17,239 bases of DNA from Funneliformis mosseae (taxonomy: Eukaryota; Glomeromycota; Glomeromycetes; Glomerales; Glomeraceae): assembly GCA_910592005.1 (NCBI GenBank), contig CAJVPP010001913.1, forward strand, positions 1 to 17,239. Reading direction: 5' to 3'. Positions within the stretch are counted from its first letter, which is position 1. Every line of letters begins with the position of its first letter. Both the position numbers and the translations under genes were made by a program. Of this stretch, positions 1 through 8,780 are shown in pieces. A model generated the notes under the pieces. That model ran no database searches and was not told where the DNA came from. It was given only the letters and a program-made list of their open reading frames with translations.

Positions 1-18
1 AATAATATATGTGTTCTA

Positions 19-81
19 TTTGGCAGATATAGCAGATTTGGCAGATTTGGCAGATCTGGCATATTTGGCATATTTGACAGG
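19..81 (+). repeat. 9-bp minisatellite, 7 units
   Basis: Seven consecutive 9-mers of the form TTTGGCAGA / TTTGGCATA / TTTGACAGG. The unit is related to the TTTGACATA / GTTGACATA units at 2761-2886. It may be the remnant of a second LTR cut by the window edge. Confidence 0.85.
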
Positions 82-481
82 TTCATCAATTTTTGCCGGT
101 TTCAACATATAAGAATATAAAAAAAAAAGAAATATTAAATAAGATACATGAAAAAAATAAAAAATATAAAAAAATATCTAAAAATAAAAATGATATATTG
201 ATAATATCATAATAATATAATGATCTTTAAGAATAAAAATAACAAAAATTAATTAGAAATTTAAAAATAAATATGATATTATAATCATTAAAATTCATAT
301 TTTATAAATAATTTTAATAAGAGCTATATCTACTTAATACATTTCTATTACTTACTATTAAAAAAATTTGTTTTACAAATTAATTATTTTATTTGTTTAA
401 AAATCTACTTTATTATATTACTTTTATTTTTTTAAATTATAATTTCATTTAATTATAGTTTATTATTTCTTTTTTATTAAA
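82..481. other. AT-rich DNA without recognisable gene
   Basis: Long A and T tracts and stops in all frames. I see no coding, RNA or transposon-end signal here. Confidence 0.6.
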
Positions 482-624
482 TATTTTGTAATAAAAAGAG
501 AAAAATTTATTAAAAAATTCTTTTTTACTTTATAAACTAAATTTTAATTTTTTAGTAAAATAAATATAGATTTAACATTAACTCAAAAAAATTTTTTGAT
601 ACCTTCTTTTTTATTATAAAACTC
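482..624 (+). mobile_element. Fold-back MITE, copy A
   Basis: About 143 bp beginning TATTTTGTAATAAAAA and ending TTTTTTATTATAAAACTC, so its ends are inverted copies of each other. The reverse complement of 1291-1440 aligns along its whole length, including a shared core GATTTAACATTAACT. The element is non-coding, with long terminal inverted repeats that nearly make it one palindrome. Confidence 0.65.
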
Positions 625-840
625 TTATCACTTAAATTATAAATATAAGTTTATTTATAAAATATTTTAAATATTTTGACATCTAATAATTATAAAAAGA
701 TGAAATAAAGTTTATTAGATTTATTTAGAGCTTTAAATAGATTAAGTTAAATTAGATCATAAGTCAGATTATAAGTCACATTAAAAAAAAATTGAAAAAA
801 CAATTTTTTGAAATATTTTGATATTTAATGATTAATTTAT

Positions 841-1112
841 AATATATTATAGCTTATTGAATTTATCTCTATATGATGAATTAAATAATAACTATTTTAT
901 TTTAAATAGATTAATATTAATAAAGTTATATTTTATTTTGTATTATAAATTAATTTATAATATGCATTTTAAATTTTATAGTAAAATTAAATAAGCTATA
1001 TCTCAATAATTAGTGATTCAAAATTAATAAAATATAGCTTATTCAATTTATCTTTATGAGAAGATTTGAATAATAATATTTTATCTTAATAAATTAATAT
1101 AATGAAATTATT
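841..1112. repeat. Direct and inverted copies of an ~85-bp AT-rich repeat
   Basis: The segment around 849-928 (TATAGCTTATTGAATTTATC, then GATTAATATTAATAAAGTTA) recurs at about 1033-1110 with TATAGCTTATTCAATTTATC. A reverse-complement copy of its start (AAATTAAATAAGCTATAT) lies at 983-1000. This looks like another fold-back element nested between the two MITE copies. Confidence 0.55.
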
Positions 1113-1290
1113 AAATTTTGAATTTTTTAATTAAAAATTTGAATCATATTAGGTCAAGTATTCTACCTGACCTAACTTAAACTTTTTAAATTAACTGTTA
1201 AGTTAAAATTAAAGCTTTAGATTTGTCTATTAAAATATATATTTAATAATAATATTTTTAATTTTTAAAATTAATAAATATTAATATAGA

Positions 1291-1440
1291 CGTTTTACAA
1301 TAAAAAAGAAGAAAACTACCAAAAAATATTTTTTTAAGTTAATGTTAAATCTGAATTTATCTTACTAAAAAAAATAATATTTAACTTATAAAGTAAAAAA
1401 AAATTTTTTTAATAGTTTCCTTTTTTTTTATTGTAAAATA
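1291..1440 (-). mobile_element. Fold-back MITE, copy B (inverted relative to copy A)
   Basis: About 150 bp. It starts CGTTTTACAATAAAAAAG and ends TTTATTGTAAAATA, and its reverse complement matches 482-624 with scattered, mostly transition differences. Together the two copies form a large inverted repeat around 625-1290. Confidence 0.65.
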
Positions 1441-1728
1441 CCTATATATTAATTTTTCAATTTTTAAAAATAACAAATTATGTAATATTTATTTAAAAAT
1501 AAAATTTAATTTATTGGATTTATCTTATTAATATTAGTATTTTTATATTTTAAAGATTAATAAATGGCAAAATATTTCTTTTTTTACTATAAATACTTAT
1601 ATATCAATTTTTCAATTTTTAAAAATAACAAATTATATAATATTTATTTAAAATAAAATTTAATTTATTGGATTTATCTTATTAAGATTAGTATTTTTAT
1701 ATTTTTAAGATTAATAAATAGCAAGATA
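1421..1728 (+). repeat. ~155-bp tandem duplication
   Basis: 1421-1576 and 1577-1728 are direct copies: AATTTTTCAATTTTTAAAAA at 1451 and again at 1606, followed in both by the same ~115 bp including AATTTATTGGATTTATCTTA. The few differences are mostly C/T or A/G. The first copy overlaps the end of fold-back MITE copy B. Confidence 0.85.
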
Positions 1729-2071
1729 TATAAATTTAAAATTTTAAAATAATATATATAATAATTTTTTATAATTATTTTAATTTGAATTAAATATTAA
1801 ATTTTTATTCTTTTAACTATTATTAAGGGTTAAGGTTATTTTAGTAAATAAATTTTAATTTTAATTTTCTTAACAATTAATGAATCATAAAGTATCAAAT
1901 TTTTTTAATAAATTAATCTAATCTGAATTTTAATTTATAGCTATTTAATTTTAATAAATTATGATTAAAATACTATATTAAATTTTTAGATTTTTACTGT
2001 TTAAATTTTTAATGATTTTTTTTTGACTTAAAGGATAATTATAAAATAATAAGATAAATAGCTAAATTATA
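1729..2071. other. AT-rich DNA without recognisable gene
   Basis: No open frame, transposon end or RNA signal is seen. Confidence 0.55.
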
Positions 2072-2073
2072 TA

Positions 2074-2221
2074 CTGTATTCCTCTGAAAATAAGCATTGT
2101 GTAATATATATAAATTTATTAATATATACATAATAAATAATATAATAAATTCTATGTAACAAATAAATAAATTACTATAAAAGAAACATGTCATAGGGTG
2201 CTTATTTTTGGGAATATATGG
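2074..2221. mobile_element. 148-bp Tc1/mariner-type MITE
   Basis: The left end CTGTATTCCTCTGAAAATAA runs into GCA. The right end reads, on the minus strand, CCATATATTCCCAAAAATAA then GCA. The inner ten bases of the inverted repeats are identical, and most mismatches in the outer part are transitions. A TA sits directly outside each end (2072-2073 and 2222-2223), the target duplication of Tc1/mariner elements. There is no coding content. Confidence 0.7.
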
Positions 2222-2223
2222 TA

Positions 2224-2710
2224 TATATAATATTTACATATTTAACAAAAAATCTATAAAATTTAAAGGAATTTCAATTACTATTTTTATTATTATATTT
2301 TTTTGTAATTTGATTACTTTTTTTAAGAATTGTATTTTATAAATATATATACTTTTTAAATATATCCTTATACTTAGTCTTAAGAGAAATGTATTTATAG
2401 AGAATTGACTATAATTATTAAAGTTTATTGTTAAGTTATACATAAAATAAAATAAGATTAAATTTAAAAATAAAACCAAAATTAATAATTAAAAATTATC
2501 TTATTATTTTATTTAATCTATATAATATATAAACTTTAAAACTAAGATATTTTATATTTAAAAAAATTTAAAATAGCTTTTTACTTTCTTTATTATTTAT
2601 TTAGTATATTTTATTAAAAATTTAAATAAATATATTAACTCAAAAAAGTAGTAAATAAAATAGTAATCTATAATATTATAACTAATTATTAGCTTTAGTA
2701 TAATGTATAT
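2224..2710. other. AT-rich DNA without recognisable gene
   Basis: An open minus-strand frame at 2234-2479 is made of I/L/F/N/K/Y only, as expected from A/T tracts, and I do not accept it as a gene. Confidence 0.6.
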
Positions 2711-3318
2711 TGTAAACGGATAAATGTGACGCAGCTTATGTAATGTAAAAGATCGACTGATTTGACATAACTGACATATACAACATGTCAGACATATGTG
2801 ACATATGTAACATAGTTAACATATTCGATATAGTTGACATAGTTAACATAGTTGATATATTAGATATAGTTGATATATTAGACATGTTAGTTATATTTTT
2901 CTATATATTTTATTTTATATAAATAAGTAGCTTTTTAGTTCATGTAAAAGGATAGATAGATAGGAAATTGGTAAGATAGTTTGAGTAGTTTTAGAGGCAA
3001 CTGGCCTATTGCATCATCTTTTAGTTTTAGCATTTCATTTCTTTTTCTCTTTCTTATTTTTTTTGTCTTTATTTTCTTTTACTTTTCTTCTTTTTCTTCT
3101 TCTTTATTATTATTTTACTCGTGAATAAATACAATATTTACAAATATACACTACTGGTAATCTGTTAAATCGTAACTCGTTGTGATAATATAAATACTTT
3201 GATAAATCGTCTATATTAAAACTTTTAAACTGTTGAAAGATTACTGCTCAATTAAAAAGAACAAACCGCTCGAACACCCTGTTTAACAGTCGTAATTCGC
3301 AAGGATTGCACGTTAACA
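2711..3318 (+). mobile_element. Probable solo LTR of a retrotransposon (~608 bp)
   Basis: The segment begins TGTAAACG and ends CGTTAACA: TG..CA boundaries with 7 of 8 bases in inverted repeat. It contains, in LTR order, a U3-like repeat block (2761-2886), a TATA-like TTATATAAATAAG around 2913-2926, a pyrimidine-rich stretch (3035-3105) and AATAAA (3124-3129). It is visibly less AT-rich than both flanks, as expected of an insertion. No clear target-site duplication is seen and no gag or pol lies nearby, so it would be an old solo LTR. Orientation is inferred from the TATA/polyA order. No second copy is available in the window for confirmation. Confidence 0.45.
2761..2886 (+). repeat. 9-bp minisatellite, 14 units
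   Basis: Fourteen uninterrupted 9-mers with consensus GTTGACATA (variants TTTGACATA, TGTAACATA, GTTGATATA, TTAGATATA). The period is exact, so one frame stays open through the array, encoding a triplet repeat of the form xD/N-I. Position three in the codon frame and the G/A positions vary by transitions. In an LTR this block would lie in U3, where such arrays often act as enhancers. Confidence 0.9.
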
Positions 3319-3701
3319 TTAGTAATACTAATATAATTATGAAGGCTTAAGAATGCTTATTCTTATTTTTACCTATATGTATTTTATGTTCATATTAATA
3401 ATTTTTATCCTGTGAATAATTTTAAATTATTTTATAAAGTCTATTTATCTACTATTTTTATTTCAGATTAAACATTATTTCTAATATAGGATATTAAGAG
3501 ATACAGTTCATAAAGATTAGGTAAAGTTCCTAAGGTAAAATATAATATAGATCAATTTTTTATGATTTGTATATTCTTTTACTATAAAAATGTTCTAACC
3601 CTTCTAAAGTAAAATATATTTAGTAGATATTGTAATAGTATTAAATCTAAAATTAATTATAATTGTAAATAAATTTCAGGCTAATTTATTAAAAGCTTTT
3701 A
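3319..3701. other. AT-rich spacer
   Basis: It contains one small hairpin (TAAGAAT and ATTCTTA around a 4-base loop, near 3347-3364) and nothing else that I can support. Confidence 0.5.
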
Positions 3702-3703
3702 TA

Positions 3704-4257
3704 CACTACCCTCAGAAAAGTATCTGGTCAAGCTTTTTTTAAATTTCTCAAGATCAGACATATCAACTAAATAAAATTTTTTTTAAATAACCCTCCTGAT
3801 TTTGACGATGATGTGCATATGTTTATATTTGTGTAATAATGCATAGATCAGGTTTAATATACAAAAATATAAAACAACTTCGATTTCACCTTTTTAAAAA
3901 TTACGCCATTTAATATGAGAAAAAAATCGTGAATTAAATGACTTTAAACGTAGATAAATTATAGTTTAAAGTTAGCGAAAAGGACTCACAAGACCTTCGC
4001 ACACATTTTAAAGTTTTCAAAAAGCACTGTTACAGATGTAATTGTGCCGTATGCTAATTCTAATAATAGATCAAATGCTAAAAGATTCAGATGACAAAAT
4101 TCTATGAATAAAAATGGTGAGCTTAGACAAATTATAAAAAAAAGAATCAGACATCTCTTAATTATTGACAATTTCAATTATTTTAAAAATTTATACTTAA
4201 AATTTTAAATAAATTTTCTTTTTTTTCAGCTAACTGGATACTTTTCTGAGGGTAGTG
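3704..4257. mobile_element. 554-bp Tc1/mariner-type MITE
   Basis: The ends are inverted repeats: CACTACCCTCAGAAAAGTAT at 3704, and the same 20 bases on the minus strand from 4257. Similarity continues about ten bases inward with substitutions. A TA flanks each end (3702-3703 and 4258-4259). The CACTACC...AAAAGTAT end is typical of Tc1/mariner elements. The interior does not encode a recognisable transposase, so movement would depend on an enzyme supplied in trans. The good match of the two ends suggests it is younger than the other elements here. Confidence 0.85.
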
Positions 4258-4259
4258 TA

Positions 4260-4790
4260 TTATATTAGAAAGCTTTTATACTAGATATCTAACTCAGATT
4301 TAATAATTTATAATATAATTAACCTTTCATTATAGAAAAGGCTATCAAATTAGAAGTTCTTGAGTAAATAGTTAAGCATATGTCTACACATTCTCATAAA
4401 AAGCTGATTTATATTCTATCCTTATTTGTAATTAGAAGAGAACTAGAAATAAAATTATTCTATAGGGGAAGGACAGATCTATCTATGATGATATTATATG
4501 AATCCATTTTAAGGAAATTTATCACGTTATAAAGTTTATTATATTTACTGCATATCATTTTAAAAATAAAATAGTGTTACATTTTTAGTATTACAATTGA
4601 TTATATAATTTTTTAGTATTATAATTGGCTTTTAAAAAATTCATCTCACTTTTAATTTTTGTTAAAATGTAAAAATGTAGTACATTTTGTATTACGAGTT
4701 GTTTATCTTTATTGAAGTAATAAACATATTTTCAAGAGTACAAATACCTTAAGAATTATTTTATTTTAAAGTCACAAAACCTTTAAGAAA
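4260..4790. other. Transition zone from AT-rich to more balanced DNA
   Basis: No gene is seen. Positions about 4575-4628 carry two copies of TTTTTAGTATTAYAATTG. The ends of 4572-4700 (GTTACATTTTTAGTATTAC, and on the minus strand CTACATTTTTACATTTTAAC) are weakly inverted, so a small decayed MITE is possible. Confidence 0.4.
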
Positions 4791-4796
4791 GTATGT

Positions 4797-5545
4797 GAAT
4801 GCTTTTGCATTTTTAGTAATGATAAAAGTCATAATATTACTCTTAACAAAAAGGAGCTTCAACTCCAAGCACAAAGTAATTGGAGAGAAATTAAAACAAA
4901 TAACAAAAATGATATTAAAAATCTTATTTATGAATTATAGAAAATACCTATTCAACCTTTTTCCTTTACTTTTTTTCACAATCTTCATGATAGAATTCTG
5001 TAATAAACCTTTAACATTCCTTTCTAGAAACTCTTCCAAATATTCCTAATAATGTATAATTTCTATCTAATGTATCAACACAAAGACAATTAGATACTAT
5101 TATTCAAAAAGTCAAGGCTGAAGTATATGAGTATACTAAGCTATCACAAGTAGCAACATCACTGGAACTTTATTCACAATTTTTTTTAAAGATTAAAAAG
5201 CTTGAGGAGACTATAATAATAGGAAAGATAAACTAAAGCAGTTAGTAATCTGGATCATGTGACCGTCAATTTATCATATAGTGGTTTTGTAAAAGTCTCT
5301 TCCTTAAACGCAATAGATATTTTGAAAAAGACGTTGGTGAATGAACGTGCAAGGATGTTATAAAACATTACCAAAAAAAAAAAAATAACGTACAACATAG
5401 CTTTAAGCAGATACTTGATCATATCAACGAAGACGACAAATTATGACACTGAACTATCACGTAGAAAACAAGCACAAATTATACTTGACGCTGATTAAAG
5501 ACTGAAAAAAAGAGAAAGGTGAAGAAGATGAGTATAGTCAAGCTA
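4797..5545 (+). pseudogene. Decayed helical protein gene, family not recognised
   Basis: Several plus-strand pieces read like ordinary protein but are interrupted by stops and frame changes. About 4800-4935 gives a charged helical run (NKKELQLQAQSNWREIKTNN). About 5060-5236 gives QRQLDTIIQKVKAEVYEYTK and SLELYSQFFLKIKKLEETI, a likely coiled coil. About 5236-5360 gives AVSNLDHVTVNLSYSGFVKV and SLNAIDILKKTLVNERARML. About 5430-5495 gives ELSRRKQAQIILDAD. Composition is richer in G/C than the flanks. No known domain is recognised. It could be a multi-exon gene whose introns I cannot place, but in-frame stops inside compact blocks argue for decay. The open frame at 4795-5049 in the neighbouring frame is probably a shadow of this. 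Confidence 0.45.
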
Positions 5546-5703
5546 TACACACTTCGATCAGTTATGAACTCTTCTTAATTCGTTCCTACTCTTCCTTGGC
5601 AGAAGCTGAATAATTCTTAGTTATTCAGTTATGAACTCTTAGTTCCTGCAAAGCTGTACAACTCTTAGTTGTACAGTGATGTATTCTTAGTTCGATACAC
5701 TTC
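5532..5703 (+). repeat. Array of short hairpins with a shared CTT loop
   Basis: Units of 23-25 bp starting at 5605, 5628, 5653 and 5676, with a divergent unit at 5561, share the core TCTTAGTT. Each unit is palindromic around the core while the arms differ. At 5654-5676 CTGTACAACT pairs perfectly with AGTTGTACAG around CTT. At 5606-5628 CTGAATAATT pairs with AGTTATTCAG around CTT with one G-T pair. At 5633-5645 GAACT pairs with AGTTC around CTT. A further hairpin at 5532-5548 (GTATAG/CTATAC) precedes the array. Different arms that still pair suggest that folding is conserved rather than the sequence. It could be a structured RNA, protein-binding DNA sites or a palindromic repeat family. Confidence 0.7.
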
Positions 5704-6070
5704 CCTCAAATGAAGTCTGTTATATTGCATATGATTTTTAATCTGAGAACTATTCAATTTTTTTTTTGTCTAGGGATGGACAAAAGACGCTAAGGAAAAT
5801 AATAAGCAAGTCATGAGCGTAATATTCTGGTGATAAGGTCATTTTTAGACGGTTATGTAACGAAATACACAAACATACATGTACAGTTTTTTTAGACAGA
5901 GCAAATAATGAGGCTATAAGAAAAGCAGTCGTTCGAGATCAAGCTGTATTACACTTGCCAGACATCTGGAGAACTTTAACGATGAGCATATTAAACATCG
6001 ACAAGAAAAAGGCGTTATTCGAATGATGGATTCGCAAGTCCAAAATTTATCTAGCAAAAACATCCGTTAA
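5704..6070 (+). pseudogene. Further decayed coding pieces
   Basis: A pyrimidine-rich run ending TTGTCTAG at about 5774 looks like a 3' splice site. Beyond it, about 5960-6069 gives HLENFNDEHIKHRQEKGVIR followed by MMDSQVQNLSSKNIR and a stop. The text is protein-like but short and unassigned. It may be the distal part of the broken gene at 4797-5545. Confidence 0.3.
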
Positions 6071-6480
6071 TCTTTTGGCCACATTGAATGCATAGATCGA
6101 GGTTTTGAAAATTTTTAAGGTGAAAATATTTCTTTTTCCAAAGGATCGTTTAAATTTACTGTATTTGGTTAAAAATAAATCACGCCGTATTATTTATTTT
6201 TTCGCGCTTCCTACGAATTTAGATGTTAAAATAGTCACATTTTTTGTGACCTAACGTTGAAAAATTCCCTATATATTTAGAGATTTTACGCTTTATTTAA
6301 CTTCAAAAAAAAAAAAATTGTACTTTGACACGGTAACTTTTTTTAAAGGAAATGATTACAATTTTTATAACGTTGATGCCAAATATTTTCAAAATCAAGG
6401 ATTTAACAAAGGCATTTTCGACTTGAGAAATTTGTCAGTATGAGCTAGCTTATCAATTACTACGTCACAGTAAAGAAAAA
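6071..6480 (+). other. Non-coding DNA with one short protein-like relic
   Basis: About 6350-6440 reads DYNFYNVDAKYFQNQGFNKG then IFDLRNLSV and a stop, with no start or partner exon. A small hairpin, GTCACA/TGTGAC around TTTTT, lies at 6234-6250. Nothing else is seen. Confidence 0.3.
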
Positions 6481-8236
6481 TGGAAAGTATACGACAAATG
6501 CATGAACTTGATAATCGCGCTTTGATACCTATACGCAGCTTCCCTGTACATTTTCCCGCATTACATTTTCTTTTAAACGCTCATGCATTTACACTGTACA
6601 TAAAAATTGACATTATTAATAAAAAAAAAAACTTTGATCCGAAAAAAAATTGCTACAAAATTCCATAACGTTGCAAGTACAATTTATCTAAATCAAGCAT
6701 AATGGTCGGTAAAATCTCTACTCAACAACCAACGTGTTCTCGTTAAGGGTAGGTACAAATTTGGATTTATTACCCATATAATATAATTATTTATATCCGT
6801 TCACAACAATATACACACTTACAATCAATATCTTCGAATAAACGTTTTCTCCACAATGAGTCGTGAATCCAGCTACGCCACAAACAAACATGCATGAAAC
6901 TTAATTTGTTTTAGGACACAATTTGATCGATTGTTCCATTCGAGGACTCTTTTTCAACGAAAAAAAAAATGTGAGCAGGGAAATTTATCGGCTGACCATT
7001 GGGCGTTATCAAAATGAGAGGTACCATCAAAAAAAAAAAAAAGCGCGAGAATAATTAATTGACGTTAATGTTTCGAAATTTTTTTTTTTTTTTTTTTTGA
7101 ACAATATGAAGCTTTTGAATGCGTTGGATGAATATTTCTTGAATTAGAAAAAAAAAATAATAATAAGAAAATTTTTTTCTTTGTTATCGTGGCAGTGATG
7201 ACTTAATAATACTAATAACAAGAATACACCTGAATTTTAATAAATCATCTTTTTTTCGAGAACTTCATATTCTTTTTATTTTACTGTCAAAGAAATTTCA
7301 TAATTTCATAAGATATTACTTCATTCATTATCTTGATGAAAAAAAATATTATCTTTATCAATATGTTTCGCATCAAAGAGTCAATGGTTAGAATTTATCT
7401 TATTGTTTTTATTTCCCGAAATAGAACGTCCTCAATAATAAAAAAAAAAAACTTAACAAAGAAAAAAATATATACACTGTACATTATTCATCTGTCAAAA
7501 TGACTATAAGGTTAGAAATGAAAAATGACAGACAAAACAATAAACAAATAATGATTGGCAATTATAAAAATAAATAAAAAATAAAAATTTTTTTTTTTTT
7601 AAAAAAAAATGGGGAAGATGATGTTCCTAAATTTCGTAAGCGCATTTTGTCATGTCAGAAAAACATTATATATAAAGATGAGCAACATTAGCATCAGATC
7701 ATTCCGTTTACGGAATACAATGAAGTTTACGACAATGCAAGCCAAGAGAAAAACGCTATTTCATGACAAGAACGTACGACATTCGAGATGCCTGATATTT
7801 TGTAATAAGACAATTAAAAGAAATTTTATTCTTGTATAACGAACCATCATCAAGAAAGACCACTCGGTCCATATTATACGAAATGTACACGTTATCAATC
7901 TACTTGGAGTAAACTTTTACGCACGAACTTTGAAACTCAGTTACTCGGCAGGTTTCTATGCAATTGTACATAACAAGCAAAAAAGTACTGTACGTCATGC
8001 ATCCTTTAATAATGGCGGCTCGTAGAACATTGTCAATCCAGATGAATCTGATGTCATTAACTTATCCTGTTGCGTATAGAATGAAATTTTTTAATAAGTT
8101 GATTGAATGATATTGTCCATACGAATAAAGTTTAAAATGTCATTTACACCTGATGGATAATTTTTTATGAATTGTTTTACATCTTTAATTTAAAATTAAA
8201 ATGATTAGGTTTGTCAATTTATCCGGGTGAGTTTAA
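6481..8236. other. Unassigned stretch in the balanced-composition island
   Basis: It contains many A or T homopolymer runs, including about 20 Ts at 7080-7099. Open plus-strand frames of 62 aa (6480) and 76 aa (7609) have unremarkable composition and no motif. At 7612-7830 another frame reads slightly more like protein but has stops. I accept no gene here. Confidence 0.4.
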
Positions 8237-8242
8237 TTTTTT

Positions 8243-8422
8243 CAGCAGAAAGGAAAAAAACCAACCATCGCGGAAACCACATTCGCTGCGCCAACGCAAA
8301 TTGCCGCAGCAGTCGGATCCACTCATAACTTGATTGTGTCGCACATGACGTGTCAATTCTCCACCAAATTAAATTGGCGGGAATGCACGGATGCACACTG
8401 TGCTGTATTGGACAATATGTAA
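8243..8422 (+). other. Possible orphan exon or coding relic
   Basis: A 59-codon open frame, distinctly richer in G/C than its surroundings, follows an acceptor-like TTTTTTCAG and ends at TAA. It reads KPTIAETTFAAPTQIAAAVG, then STHNLIVSHMTCQFSTKLNW and a Cys/His-bearing tail. It has no ATG and no recognisable upstream exon. The minus strand is also open here (8214-8435), so chance or a captured gene fragment is possible. Confidence 0.3.
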
Positions 8423-8598
8423 AATTTAATCTCATTTAAATTCACGTGAAGTTTGCCATAAAATATCTCGTTCAAAATTTTATTATTCTTTTTTTCAAAC
8501 AATCAACTTCAGTAGAATACATTACAACCATCCAATAAAAATTATTAAGATTAAACCTTAAAAATAATTACCAACATGTAATACGAAAAGAAAAAAAT

Positions 8599-8647
8599 CC
8601 CCTTTTTCCTTGTTTTTTTTTTTTTTTTTTTAAAAAAAAAAGGGGGG
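8599..8647. repeat. Homopolymer palindrome C4-T5 / T19-A10-G6
   Basis: A run of 19 Ts is followed directly by 10 As and then six Gs, with CCCCTTTTT upstream, so CCCC-T and A-GGGG can fold back. It lies between the 3' end of the minus-strand gene and the 8.2-8.4 kb open frame, and would read as strong A/T tracts in transcripts from either side. Confidence 0.6.
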
Positions 8648-8734
8648 AGTAAATTTTTTTAAAAACAATGCTAATAAATTCTATGAGTCTAATAATAAGA
8701 TATACAGTTTTTTTTTTTTTTTTTTACAGGAGGA

Positions 8735-8740
8735 TTTATT
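8735..8740 (-). terminator. Polyadenylation signal AATAAA
   Basis: AATAAA reads on the minus strand about 40 bp after the TAA of the Gag-like/MIR gene, and a long A-rich (minus strand) tract follows. Placement fits a normal 3' end; the motif is frequent by chance in such DNA. Confidence 0.4.
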
Positions 8741-8780
8741 ATTGTCTTAAAAATATATATATATATTAAATGTAAAAATG

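Noticed and set aside
2234..2479. 81-aa minus-strand open frame
   Set aside because: Composed almost only of I, L, F, N, K and Y, as any long A/T-rich stretch without stops would give.
19..2886. The 9-bp arrays as a CRISPR array
   Set aside because: Units are contiguous with no spacers, and the window is eukaryotic.
3986..4177. 63-aa minus-strand open frame inside the 554-bp MITE
   Set aside because: It has a hydrophobic, signal-like look but no transposase motif, and the element has the size and ends of a non-coding MITE.
3692..4281. 13-bp direct repeat AAAGCTTTTATAC just outside both ends of the 554-bp MITE, as a long target duplication
   Set aside because: The right copy lies 10 bp away from the element end and the word is palindromic and AT-rich; the TA flanks already explain the insertion.
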